Below are positions 1 to 11,100 of a stretch of DNA of 64,000 nucleotides, one piece after another. The number at the start of each line of letters is the position of its first letter. Position 1 is the stretch's first letter. Source of the DNA: Saccharina japonica (lineage: Eukaryota; Sar; Phaeophyceae; Laminariales; Laminariaceae). The notes under the pieces were generated by a model, which searched no databases, had not been told where the DNA came from, and saw only the letters and a list, made by a program, of their open reading frames with translations. Made by a program: the position numbers and the translations under genes. The stretch covers positions 262,179 through 326,178 of the forward strand of contig MEHQ01002323.1 of assembly GCA_008828725.1 (NCBI GenBank), read 5' to 3'.

Positions 1-249
1 CGTAAATGCCAGTTATATGCACAGAATATACGATAAAGAGGTACCTGGTACGTACAAGTGCAGCACAGACTGATAAAGAATACCTGGTATATACAAAAAA
101 GTGGTACTATTAATACTTGTAATCCATCATCCATCATACATCAGCAGCCGTACGTACGAGTTCGAACTTGCTGCTGTCCGGACTACCTGCCGCCAGTCGT
201 ACAACGAATTTAGAAAATGTTTAATGTTATCTGGCCAGGTTTGGCCAGT

Positions 250-560
250 GCAGAGGAGGAGGAGGAGGAGGAGGAGGAGGAGGAGGAGAATGAAGGGGAG
301 GAGGAGGAGGAGGAGGAGGGGGAGGAGGAAGAGGAGCAGGAGGAAATGCCTGGACTACAAGCCACCGGTTGCTTTTATACGAATTGTGCATTTGCGCATA
401 CCTTTGTCGATAGCTGAGAAGGGGGGGGGGGGAGCAGGAGCAGGAGCAGGAGGACGGGGAGGAAAAGGAAGAGGGGGAGGAAGAAGACGAGGAGGAGGAG
501 GAGAAGGAGGAGGAGCAGAGGAGCGAGGAGGAGGAGGAGAAGGAGGGGGGGGGGGCGGCC
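250..560. repeat. GAG/GGA microsatellite and purine-rich tract
   Basis: Pure GAG repeats at about 254-345 are followed by a G-rich purine stretch at about 420-556. The six-frame translations are homopolymers of Glu, Arg, Gly or Pro, as expected of simple sequence, so open frames across this stretch are not evidence of a gene. Confidence 0.9.
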
Positions 561-1754
561 ACATCCACCTTCGCAACGCCTGCAGGACGGGCGGCAACAC
601 CGCCTGTTATTGTTGCACGCTGAGCGCTTGGACCAGACGCGGTACGTGACGACCTTCGTTTCGTTTTTTCGCTCACGCCGCAAAACACCCTGCCTCGTTC
701 CTCCTTTGCCAAATAATATATACCGGTTATATTATAATCATCATACAGCAGTATACTGCTGTACAGCAGTAGTAGTACTGACGAGTAGGAAATTGAGAGT
801 GAATACTATATGGCTCGACATCTGCTTGAAACACCAGAAAGTCATACCTAGAGAGTACGACACACCCTGCGTCACAAATGTACATAAAATAAAGACATCA
901 AGCCTGGACCAAATTAACGTTTAGCGCACTTCAGCTGTATCGTACGGGTATACCAGGTATAGTATATAAACTACTGTAGTACCTAGTATACTATTTGTAT
1001 ACGACGTAAACTACTACTGCTGTATGCGCCTACTCGTGTATGAAGTTTGCACCAGGCATATGATGTATATACATATATATCCCTTTTACTACCGCAAGGC
1101 TAGGCTAGAGGGTATAGAGGTTGGGCTGCCACTTACTCGACAAAAGTGCTTGCTGGCTGTGGTCGACCCTCGATACTTGCTTGGACTTTGGTCGGCGTTG
1201 GATCAGGGTGCCTTGGTGGGGGCCCTGCCGGCGTCTATTTATATGCGTACCCAAGGTCAGTTTGGAGGGCTCAGGTCCGTGGTGAGGTCACGTCTGCGTG
1301 GGAGCAGGGTGCCCAGAGAGCGGGATGCAACTATGTGTGTGTGGTTGTGTTGACCAATGAAACATCCCGAAACATCAGTAGTAATAGTTGACAACTGCAT
1401 GCGTATCGTCGAATAGGTGGTACCTATCGAATAGGTAGTACCTATATGATAGACTACGAATAGTCTAACACGATTCCTGTAAAAAATACAGCTACGAAGT
1501 ACTACGCTCTGCAACCGTACGAAAAAAAACGCAAAGAGTACAGATTGAAGAAGTGAAAGGGTGTGAGAGCACAAACCTAGAACTTTACGATTGTCACGTA
1601 AAATACGTACATACAATATCTATATGTGAAAATTATACCTGGTACGTATACATTAACCGCAGGTGAATCATCAAGTTTCTGCGGTTTATTCTCTCTCGTA
1701 TATATGTGTGTATGGTACATACTTAATACTTTTACACTTCGTATTCGTATATAT

Positions 1755-1890
1755 TCTCTGTCGTAGTTTTGTGGCCACGAACGGAGCTTGTATATATGTA
1801 TCCCTCTAGGATTGAAGAATCGGCACGGACACTGGGTGTGCTGGATGCCGAGGGGTGAAAAGAAACGGTTTAATGTGGACAACACACAAA
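1755..1890 (-). repeat. Dispersed repeat family B, copy 1
   Basis: This roughly 130-bp element recurs in the window at about 3579-3712 (+), 22993-23110 (-), 33963-34094 (+), 36170-36232 (-, partial) and 53936-54056 (+). The shared core reads, in plus orientation, CACATTAAACCGTTCTTTC, then a block with CACACCCAG, then GTGGTCACAAAACCACGAGA. Copies differ by scattered substitutions, so the family is old. No coding capacity is visible. It could be a SINE fragment or a MITE. Confidence 0.75.
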
Positions 1891-3137
1891 CACATAAATA
1901 AATTGTGACCATAGGACGAATCTTACGTATCTTTCGCAGATGCAAAACCTCAGGCTTGCAACAAGCAGATGCAAGCCTTGATGCAAGCCTTGGGGAGAAG
2001 AAAAATCAGTGCGGTGTCGTTGGATAAGACTACTAATAGTGCGAGAAGTCAATAGAACCAAGATGACAATAGCAGGGGCAACGCCCACGGCAATATGACC
2101 ACCAACACCACCCCACCAGAAGCAACAACAACAGCAGCGGAACGACAACAATGCCCACAACGGTCTCTAGTCTGAACTCTCCAAGTCTCGGGGGTCTGAA
2201 GCGCAACGAACACCCGTCCTGCAAACGCAGGTAAACTTGTGCAACTGCACTCACGTGTTTCGTGTTTCGGAGACAACGCAGTTGGAACTAGAGTCGAGTA
2301 CGTACACCGGTACACCAGACGATTGTATGATATAAGCTTTCAGTATAAGAAAATAATACAGGCAGTACAAGTAGTCTATCGTATTATTAAGCATCATTAG
2401 TCTAATTACATTGTAAAGGGTAAATACATACATACCTGGTACCTGGTATTATTAATAATAGTGTACGAAGTATGAACGACATCGAGGAGATGGAAAGAAA
2501 CGTTAAAAAATCACACCCCCCAGCCAATCAGGTCGTGAGGAGGGCCTAAACTAAATACCTCAGGCAGTTCTGATCCAAGGGGGATGGATGACTATGAGTA
2601 CACGTATCGCCATTCCCATAGTTTCTGGTCTTCTGCTGCTAATCTTCTATGCTTCGAATCTTCTGGTCTTCTCTGATCTTCTGATGCGAGGCACTGATGA
2701 TAGCAGGGAGCGAGGAGACGCACTAAAAGGCTCACGATTCACGACAACCAAAGGGCGAAAGCGGTGCGTGTTCTTCGCAATAAATGACAGTTCTACCCAC
2801 CCACAGCAGTCTAACACGTCCATCGCGCGCCGATTCTTCATCCTATTCAAAGAGAAACAGGACATTATGTGGTCACAAACTACGAGACAGAGAAGATAAA
2901 TGCATCGCTACGTACATCGGTGCAGCTACAGTAAGCTCATCACCAACAAAATGAAACATAAAGCCATCATGTCGTACGTAGACATACTCTGTCCTCTGCT
3001 GGTGGTGTGCCTTGTATAAACGTACGACAATAAACAAACACTCCTATGTACGTATCATATATATAGTATTAATGTATTAATAGTGAAGCCTCCGAATAAC
3101 TAAACACACGTTTCGGAGACAAATTATTGGAATAAGA

Positions 3138-3213
3138 CTTAACCAATTCATAACTGAAAAAAACTTACCCGACACGAATTCCAAGTAGTTTGTCCCCAAA
3201 TCTTAAGGGGTTA
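3138..3213 (+). repeat. Dispersed element D, copy 1 (TTAACC...GGGGTTA ends)
   Basis: A short element of about 76-93 bp shares the block ATTCCAAGTAGTTTG with copies at 21460-21548 and 43063-43155. It begins with CTTAACC and ends with AAGGGGTTA, so the ends are inverted relative to each other. That suggests a very small non-autonomous DNA element. Confidence 0.7.
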
Positions 3214-3578
3214 CGAAGGTATTACACGTTTCGCAGTCGCAAAGGGGTCGAGAGTCTACCGGTTATGGTATAATGTACCGCGAACCGGGAATTACCGTAA
3301 AGCGCTTTGGGTTTGCATATTACAGGGGAGGGGGTGCGATCGTTCTCCAGCGCTAGATTTTTCTACAGCGCGAAAGTTGCCAATGCCGAACAGGGCGATT
3401 TTGGACAGACCTGGTCGAGAGCTTTTCGAAAATGTCCAGCAGTAGTATTGTTTAAAGTTGGCACCTTTTGCATCGTGGGGAAAACAAGCACCGCGAAACT
3501 ACCGCATCCCTGTGCGAAACCAAAGCGATTTACGGCATACCGGTAATACTCTGCTGTTTGTTAATTATTTATTTTTCC

Positions 3579-3712
3579 TGTGTGTTCTTCACATTAAGCA
3601 GTTATTTCAATCCGTCGACATCCAGCACACCCAGGGTCCATGCCGATTCTTCGATTCTTCCTCCTCGAGATACAAGGTCTGTGGTCACAAAACCACGACC
3701 GACACTGAGATA
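3579..3712 (+). repeat. Dispersed repeat family B, copy 2
   Basis: Starts with TGTGTGTTCTTCACATTAAG and ends in the GTGGTCACAAAACCACGA block. It is the same family as the copies at 1755, 22993, 33963, 36170 and 53936. Confidence 0.75.
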
Positions 3713-4559
3713 CTACGTATGCACGGCGGTAGAAAACACCAGGAAACTTAGTGTACCTAGTACGAAATGTACGCATCGTACGTACGACAAATACCGTGTG
3801 TCGTACTGCTGCTGCTGCTACTGTGTACCACAGGTATGACATTATTTGTGTATGAGTATTCGTCAGTTTTACTACTGCATTGTTCAGCTCAACCCTCAAA
3901 GGACTTAAGAGACCTGCTCAAGAAGACGGTTGCGGGTGTCTAATTAATACCGCTGTCTTCCCTCCACCCCCCCCGGTAAATATGACATGTATGATATGAT
4001 ACATGCCTGGGTCTTGATCGGGCGGAGGGCAGAGGGTTCGGCATTCCCACATCATGTCGATTTTCAGAACGGTACCAGATACATACATTTACACCAGAGT
4101 CATATTAATAGTTACCTGTACGTACGTACCTGTGGTACATATTTTTATACCTGTGGGAATAGTTACCGCTGTAGCTGTCGCCAGGAACTCGCCCAGCAGG
4201 ATATTGGTGACTGCTAACCGCTGTCGTCACCTTGGGTGCGTTGGTTTGTTTTGAGAATTTGCTCGTAGTCTACGTATATTGTATTAATCTCGTTTGGCGA
4301 TCGGTCTTAGAACCTGCTTCAGCCAGCTCGAAAGGGGTCTGTCCCTATGTGTCGGCGCGGTGTAAACTGAAACTCAAATTCGCTCGTAACAAATCATGTA
4401 CGAAAATGTATTCTGCTGAATATTCTACATATTCGTGCGGAAAAAATCGTTGCATACGGGGGGGGGCAGCAGCTGCAGTGTCATCTTAAGCTTCCGTGCA
4501 AGAGAGTCTGGTTGAACCATCAGTACGAATAAAAACTTGTCCGGTGCGGGATGTGATGT

Positions 4560-4713
4560 AAGATAAGGTTGCAATACTGCTGTACTCATAGGACACGTAA
4601 GATAAGGTTGCAATACTGCTGTACTCATAGGACACGTAAGATAAGGTTGCAATACTGCTGTACTCATAGGACACGTAAGATAAGGTTGCAATACTGCTGT
4701 ACTCATAGGACAC
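4560..4713 (+). repeat. 39-bp tandem repeat, four copies
   Basis: Four essentially identical 39-bp units, each containing GATAAGGTTGCAATACTGCT. Because 39 is a multiple of three, each frame translates as a perfect 13-residue repeat. The lack of divergence means a recent expansion. No gene context supports a coding role. Confidence 0.95.
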
Positions 4714-5302
4714 GGACTCCAGGCACCGATGTACCACAGATATCACCTAAAACCTCACATCACAACATCACATCATCACGACAGCTAAAGTACCGGTACA
4801 CCGGTACTCTGTCTGTTTCGTAGTCCCGACGTGCCGACTACGCTTACGTATGTACGTATGTACAACACGATACTTCTGTTGTTTCCCATTGCTAAATTCT
4901 CAATTTTCCTTATTCTTCTTACCCCCAAGCATATCCGTTCGTTCAGTCATGAATACTCGCCAAAATTCGACAGCAAGAAGGAGTGACCAAAAAAAAAAGA
5001 AAAAAAACATTTTTTTCCGAAGAAACTGCGATATTTTATACCAGGTACCTTTACTACTGTGCCTGGTTCACTCGTGCTGAAACTGGTATAAAATACCGGT
5101 ATAGAGTACCTGGTGCATAACACGTACCAAAAAACTTGAAATAAACAGCAACAAAAAAATACAAATAACAAACATCAATATGTACGAAAAAAACAAACAA
5201 AAAAGAAAAAGAAAAGGAAAAACAACATGAGCAAAATGCGCAGACTATAATACTGAGTGCAAAAAGCCACACGAAAAACGAAAACGCTTCACTCAAACAC
5301 AC

Positions 5303-5891
5303 CTGCTCCTGCGAAGAAGCCGAGGCAGCACCAGCACCAGCGGCAGGTAACGAAGACTTGGCCCCAAAGGCGTTAGCAGCATCACCGCCAGTCCCGACTT
5401 CCCCAGCGCCCCCGCGGCAGTGCATCATATTATTCCGCCTGACCCTGTCCTCCTCCTCGTCGTCAACCGCCATGTAGTCCGCACCTCCACGCCCAGCCGC
5501 ACCACGCTCCTCGGCAGGCAGCTTGCCCTTGCCCAAAGGCTCCGCATACTGCTGCTCGGCGTACTGCCCCTGCTCTGCATACTTCTCAGTAGGCCCTCCA
5601 ACAGCCACCTTCTCCATCCTGCCCTCGTGATCCATGCCGACTGGGCCCGCTTCTCCAGTGCTGCCGCCGGTGCGGGCACCTGCACGGCCGCTGCTGCTGT
5701 CGTCGTGGCCGTTGCCATCTCTTCCAGTGTCACCAACAAGTTTCCTCTTCTTTTGCGGCATCACCGCCCTCTCCGACTCCTGCTTCGACTGCCCCGCTCC
5801 CCCCCCCCCCCTCCTTTGTTTCCATCCAGTCTGAAACAGCAGTGGTGTATGCAAAAAATATGTTTGTCGCGAGAGTGCCCCGATGCTGATC

Positions 5892-5922
<31 letters not shown>

Positions 5923-6813
5923 CTGTTGCCCAATGCCAGCGTCATGGCCATACCCCGACCACGACGAACCTTCGGCGCGAGCTTTAGCAGAGCTCGCCAC
6001 ACCAGCAGCACCAGCGAGCGGAGACCTGTCCGATCCCGTCAACACCGCTTGAGGAAACGCTCTGCTGGTGCTGACCGTCGCCGAATCCACGCCGGACACA
6101 GTAGCAGCAGCAGAAGCAGCAGGCACGTCCGGCCCAGCGTACTCTGGCGATCCACCACCAGCACCAGCGCCAGCACCAGCACCAGCAGCACTAGCACCGG
6201 CACCTGGCGACATCCTACCACCACCATCGCGCCTATCGCCTTGCTGTGCGGCGGAGAGCGACGGAGGGAGATGCCCAAAGGCCGGCTCATCGATTGCCAC
6301 CCCCCCTTCATAAGGAGTGCGCGTAGCTGAGGCAATTCCGAGAGCGGTCTTGGGCGAGGTGCTGGTTGTGGCAGGGCTCCAGACTGGGCGTTTCGCCGAG
6401 AGTGATTGATCTGTCGGGTGGGCAGCAGAACCGTCATCAGTGGCCGGCGACTTGCCAAGAGAGGTGAAGCCCGAAGCGGAAGGCGGCGGCGGTGGCGGTG
6501 GCGGCGGGGGGGAGGCGCCAGCGCGGTCTTGGCCATAGTGGTGTTCGCTCGTCCCATTGGATGATGATGCTGATGTTGCTACTGAAGTTGTTGCTGCTGT
6601 TGCTGCTGTTGTCGTCGCTGCTGCTGCTGCTGCTGCTGCTGTGTTGTTGGAGATAGTGCTGCTGTTTGAGCCAGCAACAGACGCGGCGGGATTTCGCCTG
6701 CTGCTGCTGCTGTTGCTGTCGTCGTGGAGAGAGCGCATATCAGCCGATGTGGCGAGCCGGGGCTCCGCCGGTCCCGATGCCGGGAGCATGGGGATGCTTC
6801 CACTGGCCAGCAT
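5303..6813 (-). CDS. Low-complexity, probably nuclear protein; partial exon model
   Basis: I do not recognise this gene. On the minus strand, 6813 down to about 5925 reads as a Ser/Ala/Thr/Pro/Gly-rich chain with Ala, Pro and Gly runs. A second open stretch in another frame runs from about 5779 to 5303. It follows a possible acceptor (gaagcag, just above 5779) and ends at a clear donor (GAGCAG then gtgtgt). The second exon carries MPQKKRKLV (Met at 5761), a basic cluster like a nuclear localisation signal, then a short YAEQ repeat and an acidic DDEEED patch. A run of about 29 C (G on the coding strand) at 5888-5917 separates the two parts, so the join may be an intron or a homopolymer artefact. 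It lies divergent from the KAPA-synthase gene. Further exons probably lie to the left. Disordered composition gives no function. Confidence 0.4.
5888..5917 (+). repeat. Long poly-C run
   Basis: About 29 consecutive C between two differently framed open stretches of the minus-strand gene. Runs this long are prone to length error, so the reading frame across it should not be trusted. Shorter C runs occur near 5800, 10570, 10705, 29080, 43210, 44870, 54160 and 54490. Confidence 0.95.
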
Positions 6814-6989
6814 ACCTTCTCCGTCTCTGACGCCTCGAGCGTGCCTGCGCCTGGTGGTGGTGGCAGGGCTCTCCTAGTTGCCCGGCCGGGCACTCCTGCT
6901 GACGATGCGCCGGTCGAACGATCGACAATGGACAAACGACACGAAAGGACCAACCGGAAGAGTTGAGGGGAAAAATGCGAAAACAAAAA

Positions 6990-8199
6990 ACAAAAAACGG
7001 GAGAAGCCGCGTTTTAATCTAATTTTATACGTACTCGTACAGGCAGCTATAGGGTGCTGCTGCTGGTGCTGCTGTGCTGCTGCTGCTGGTGCAGCTTTTG
7101 AGAAGGCTTTTAGCCAGCGGAAAACCGAGGACGACCCCCTGAGGGACAGGCGGCGCGACGCACTACACACTAGCGGCTCCGCAGCAGAGCGACCTCAGCC
7201 GCGGGCCGAGGCAGGGACTGCGCGCAGTCTCGGCAGCACCGTGCGCTCGTGATCCAGGCCACTGGCACGGGCTTGGCAGTTCAACGCAACGACGCACGGA
7301 AAAAAACGCGCTTAAAAACGGCCATCTCCGCCAGGTCATCTCAAATTTCGAGAGCAGACCGAATCCCGGGCGCACGCGCGCTGTGTCTAGAGCACTCTAG
7401 GTATCCGCACCGCAGGTGGTGTCCCGCGACCTAGGGCCCCCGCGGGTGGGACCGCGGCGCCGATCGTGAGAGGGCTCGTATGGTTTCACGCAGCTTCAGA
7501 AAAAAAGTGGCCCTCTGCGAGGCAGACCCCAACAAACCCTGCCGACGAGGCAAATCAGGGACATGGCAGAGCTGTTTTCTGGTTCCCCCTTCTGAAAAAC
7601 CACCCGTTCAACACTCACCTGAACCAGCGCTCCTCCGGAGGCTGTGTGGGATGGGTGTCGGGCGCTCAAGGCACCAGCTTCGTATCTGGATGTCTGCAGC
7701 ACTGGTCGCTCGTGGGAACTTGCACCGAAAAGGGCACAACAGACCGGATGTAAACGTACTGCACGATTTTTGGATGCCAGCCGCCCCAAGTAGTCTCACT
7801 TGAAGGGGCAATGCGGCTCGGCAAGGGCACTGGGGAGGTAGCGTGGGGATAGATGCGGTTGGGCCTTTCGCGAGCTCCTGCAGGTTCGTTGCCGCCCTGG
7901 TTGCCTCGTGTGTTGGTCGAGTTCGTGTATCAAGGGAGAAGCACGAACTCAAAAGGTAAAGGTACAAAGGAATCCACAGAAGGTTTCACAAGGGGGTACT
8001 ATGTATATTCATACTATTAACAGTATATTCGCACCCCTCCTCTCATGTACCTCCATTTTTCCAATGTCTGCGATAAGGTACATACTCGTGTTCCCGGGAA
8101 ACGTAACAAAACACCGAGAGCTGGAGAAACTAAGAACGCCAACCGCGTTCGTTACGAGCAGGCAGCAGCAGTAGTGGTACGCTGTACGTACGAGGCGTC
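6990..8199. other. Divergent intergenic region
   Basis: This lies between the minus-strand low-complexity gene and the plus-strand KAPA-synthase gene. It has GC-rich stretches near 7150-7460 and CAG/CTG-rich patches near 7060-7100, and no recognisable exon. The promoters and 5' UTRs of both genes are expected here. I could not identify a convincing core promoter element. Confidence 0.5.
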
Positions 8200-11100
8200 A
8201 TGTTGCGAGATGGATGGATGCGTGACATTCTTGCCAGGCGTCGGGAAGAAGGCACGCTCCGCGAGCTGCGGACGCCTGAGCAAGACCACTGCTTCGTTGA
8301 CTTCACGAGCAATGACTTCCTTGGGCTTGGTCGAGCGGCTGATCTACGTCATGCAATCGAGCTGGAGGCCGCAAGAGTCCGCCAGGCATGCTCCACGCTG
8401 CTTGACCCTATCCCTTATTACCGAGACGCCAACGCTAGAATGTTTAGTTGTGCCTGCGTCTGCCGCGGCTTCGTCAGATACAGCTTTGATGAGATACAGC
8501 CTGTTTCCAGGGTAGGACGAGTCGCCTACAAGAGACAAAACGACAAGACGGTACTCCGTCTGTCCTCCGTCCTCCGTCATATCATATAAAAAGCCAGAGC
8601 CATATTTTTTAGCTCATTTGCTCTGTTGCTGTGTCGGGGTAATAAACTTCTTCCCTTTCTCTACATGCTGCTGCTCTTGCTGCTGCTGCGCTGCTGCACA
8701 CACACTGCAACGCACGCTCACAACGCTATGACACGCAGGAAATTGCAGAGCGACGAGCAGGCTCACGGCAAGGCTCTGAACGAGCAGGCAGGGACTGTGT
8801 TACACGATCGACAGCCAACGAGAGACTCGGCTCACACCAACCGAACAGCAGCAGCAGCAGCAATAGTTTTCCTGATGTTGGTTCAGGCGGGTCCAGACTG
8901 CTGGCAGGAAATTCCATGTACGCCGAGGAACTGGAGAGGTGGATAGCTCGCTTCCACCAACGCCAGGCAGCGCTTCTATTCAACTCTGGGTATGATGCGA
9001 ACCTGGGGCTGATGTCGTGCCTCCCGCAGCGTGGGGACGCCGTGGTGTGCGACGAGCTTGTCCACAACTCTATCATGGTGAGCTCTTGCGTTGCCGTAAC
9101 ACACGCACTCGAATATTTGAACGCGCTGACTCTATTTGATACTCTTGCTTGTATAGGTATGATAGTCTATTCTTGTACAGCAGTGTATTGATTGGTGTGA
9201 TGCTACGTATCATGTGACGAACGTGAGTGACACAGGAGCAGCAGCAGCAAGCAGCAGGGTCTTGCGCCGTGCTTCACAGCTTCACAGTCAGTGCACGTCA
9301 TTTTGATGACTACATATGCGTATGTACCAGGGTATATGGTCATGATATAGCAAATCGACTGCCAAGGTGCGGTCAACTGCTGTTGAAGTCGACATTCGAC
9401 AGATTCGGCGTCAGCTTTTTGGCACCCTTTTGGTCTGTACCGGTAACCAGGTACTCGTACGTATGATATGATCCGTGATGTGCGTATGGTACGTATCATG
9501 CGAATACTCGTACGAGGAGCCGTAGTGCAGAGTACAGCAGTACGTAGCAGTACAGGACGCACATAATAATAAGAAAACGAGCAATAAGAAAGTCAGGCTG
9601 ATATTTGGAGGGAAAATATTAAATTCGGCAGTCGTTATACTGTAGTTACTGTAGTGTGGAACGCACCCATTTTCAAGTTAGAAATCCAGCCTGGACCAGC
9701 TTTCCTGTTTCTTATCATAGGTGTCCGGTACTACAGCAGTACTGACCCGCTCATAAGAAAATAGGCCACAAAAAAGTCAGCCTGAAAAATTGAAAGAAGT
9801 ATGAAAGCTCTCAGCCTAGACAGCTCCTATCCTTTAAGAAAGTTGACCCCTTCCCTTCCTGTGGCTGACCTGGCCCCAAGGCACCATTCATGTGCACTAC
9901 TTAGGAAAACGTCTTCTCGGGAACCAAAATAAGAAAACGCAACATAAGAAAATGTGGTTTCGCGCGCGCCCAGAACGGGCAAGTCAGCCTGAGCCCGATC
10001 TCAGGTTTCTTGTGAGAGGGCCGGTACTGCTGTATGTACTGCTGTATTAGACATACTCGTACGATCGTACCGGTACGATAGCTCCAAATATTAATATGGT
10101 GAACTCAATGCCCCCTCGTACGACGAGTATCGAGTATCTCAACTACAAGATAGCCAGCACCAGGAGAACAGGAGATGATACGTAGTAAGCATATCGCATG
10201 GAAAGTTGTGTGTTGTCTGTTATTCGTCTGCCCAACGACAGCGACAGCACGCAGTGGCCGTAGGGATTATCCATCCAAAAACACATGTGTGAAGGGCAAC
10301 AGCAGCAGAACGAACCAACACCCATCAGAGAAAAAGAAACACTGCGTATGGCTGGACAAGAAGCAAGGAATAAAGAGAGAGAAAAGGGCCAGAATTGTAG
10401 AGCAGTGATACACTCCAAGAAGCAATATACACTGGTGTAGCATAGGTTCCCCATCTTTGCTATCATATGATACATAGTCGAGCTGGGCACCTCGTCACGC
10501 GATCTGCCATCTCCTTCCTGCTCTACCAGGTAGTCGACAGCGGTGTCAAATGTCAATACTGCTGCTGTCGCGCCCCCCCCCCAAGAAAAATGACAAAACA
10601 ATATAAAACGAAAAGAAAAATAACTGAAGTAAAATTCGGGGCAGCAATAGAACAGATTCAAATTGGCCGAACTAGAACGACAGCGGTAATAGTACGGCAA
10701 CCGCCCCCCCCCCCCCTTCCCCTTGGGGCCACTGTTGGCTCCCTCTGTTGCGTGGCGTAGCCAGCTCCTCTCTGCCCCCTCTTCGTGCCATGTCACCATT
10801 AAACCATTCAACGGTCCACCGCCTCGATGACTCCCCGGTACATACCACTTCTCCCCCTGCTTAGCCGCCGTGAGTCGCAACATCGTCTCTTTATGTACTC
10901 CGAACAACAAAGGGGGGCTTTCCGTGTATCCCTCTGTTGCTCCAAACAACCTTGATGAGATCGCCCGCTAGACAATACCCAATCATTTCCTGGCGGGCCT
11001 GATCCCGGATTCTCCCCAACGGACATTGTCTCGAACATCACCCGGCATGTTACGTAGCCGCTCATTGTTCGTCCGCTGTACGCGCCCCCCTCAAAGAGGA

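Larger units (their letters stand above)
1..5050. other. Repeat-rich intergenic region, no gene recognised
   Basis: I find no exon with a recognisable protein motif here. The stretch holds a purine-rich GAG microsatellite, copies of dispersed repeat families (about 1755-1890, 2868-2896, 3138-3213 and 3579-3712), a 39-bp tandem repeat near 4.6 kb, and many short TACCTGGTA/TACCAGGTA and CGTACG words. Open frames are short or low-complexity and look like chance. Distal exons of the minus-strand gene at 5.3-6.8 kb could lie here, but none can be identified. Confidence 0.6.

Noticed and set aside
101..712. Several overlapping frames of Glu, Arg, Gly or Pro runs
   Set aside because: Products of the GAG microsatellite; no non-repetitive domain.
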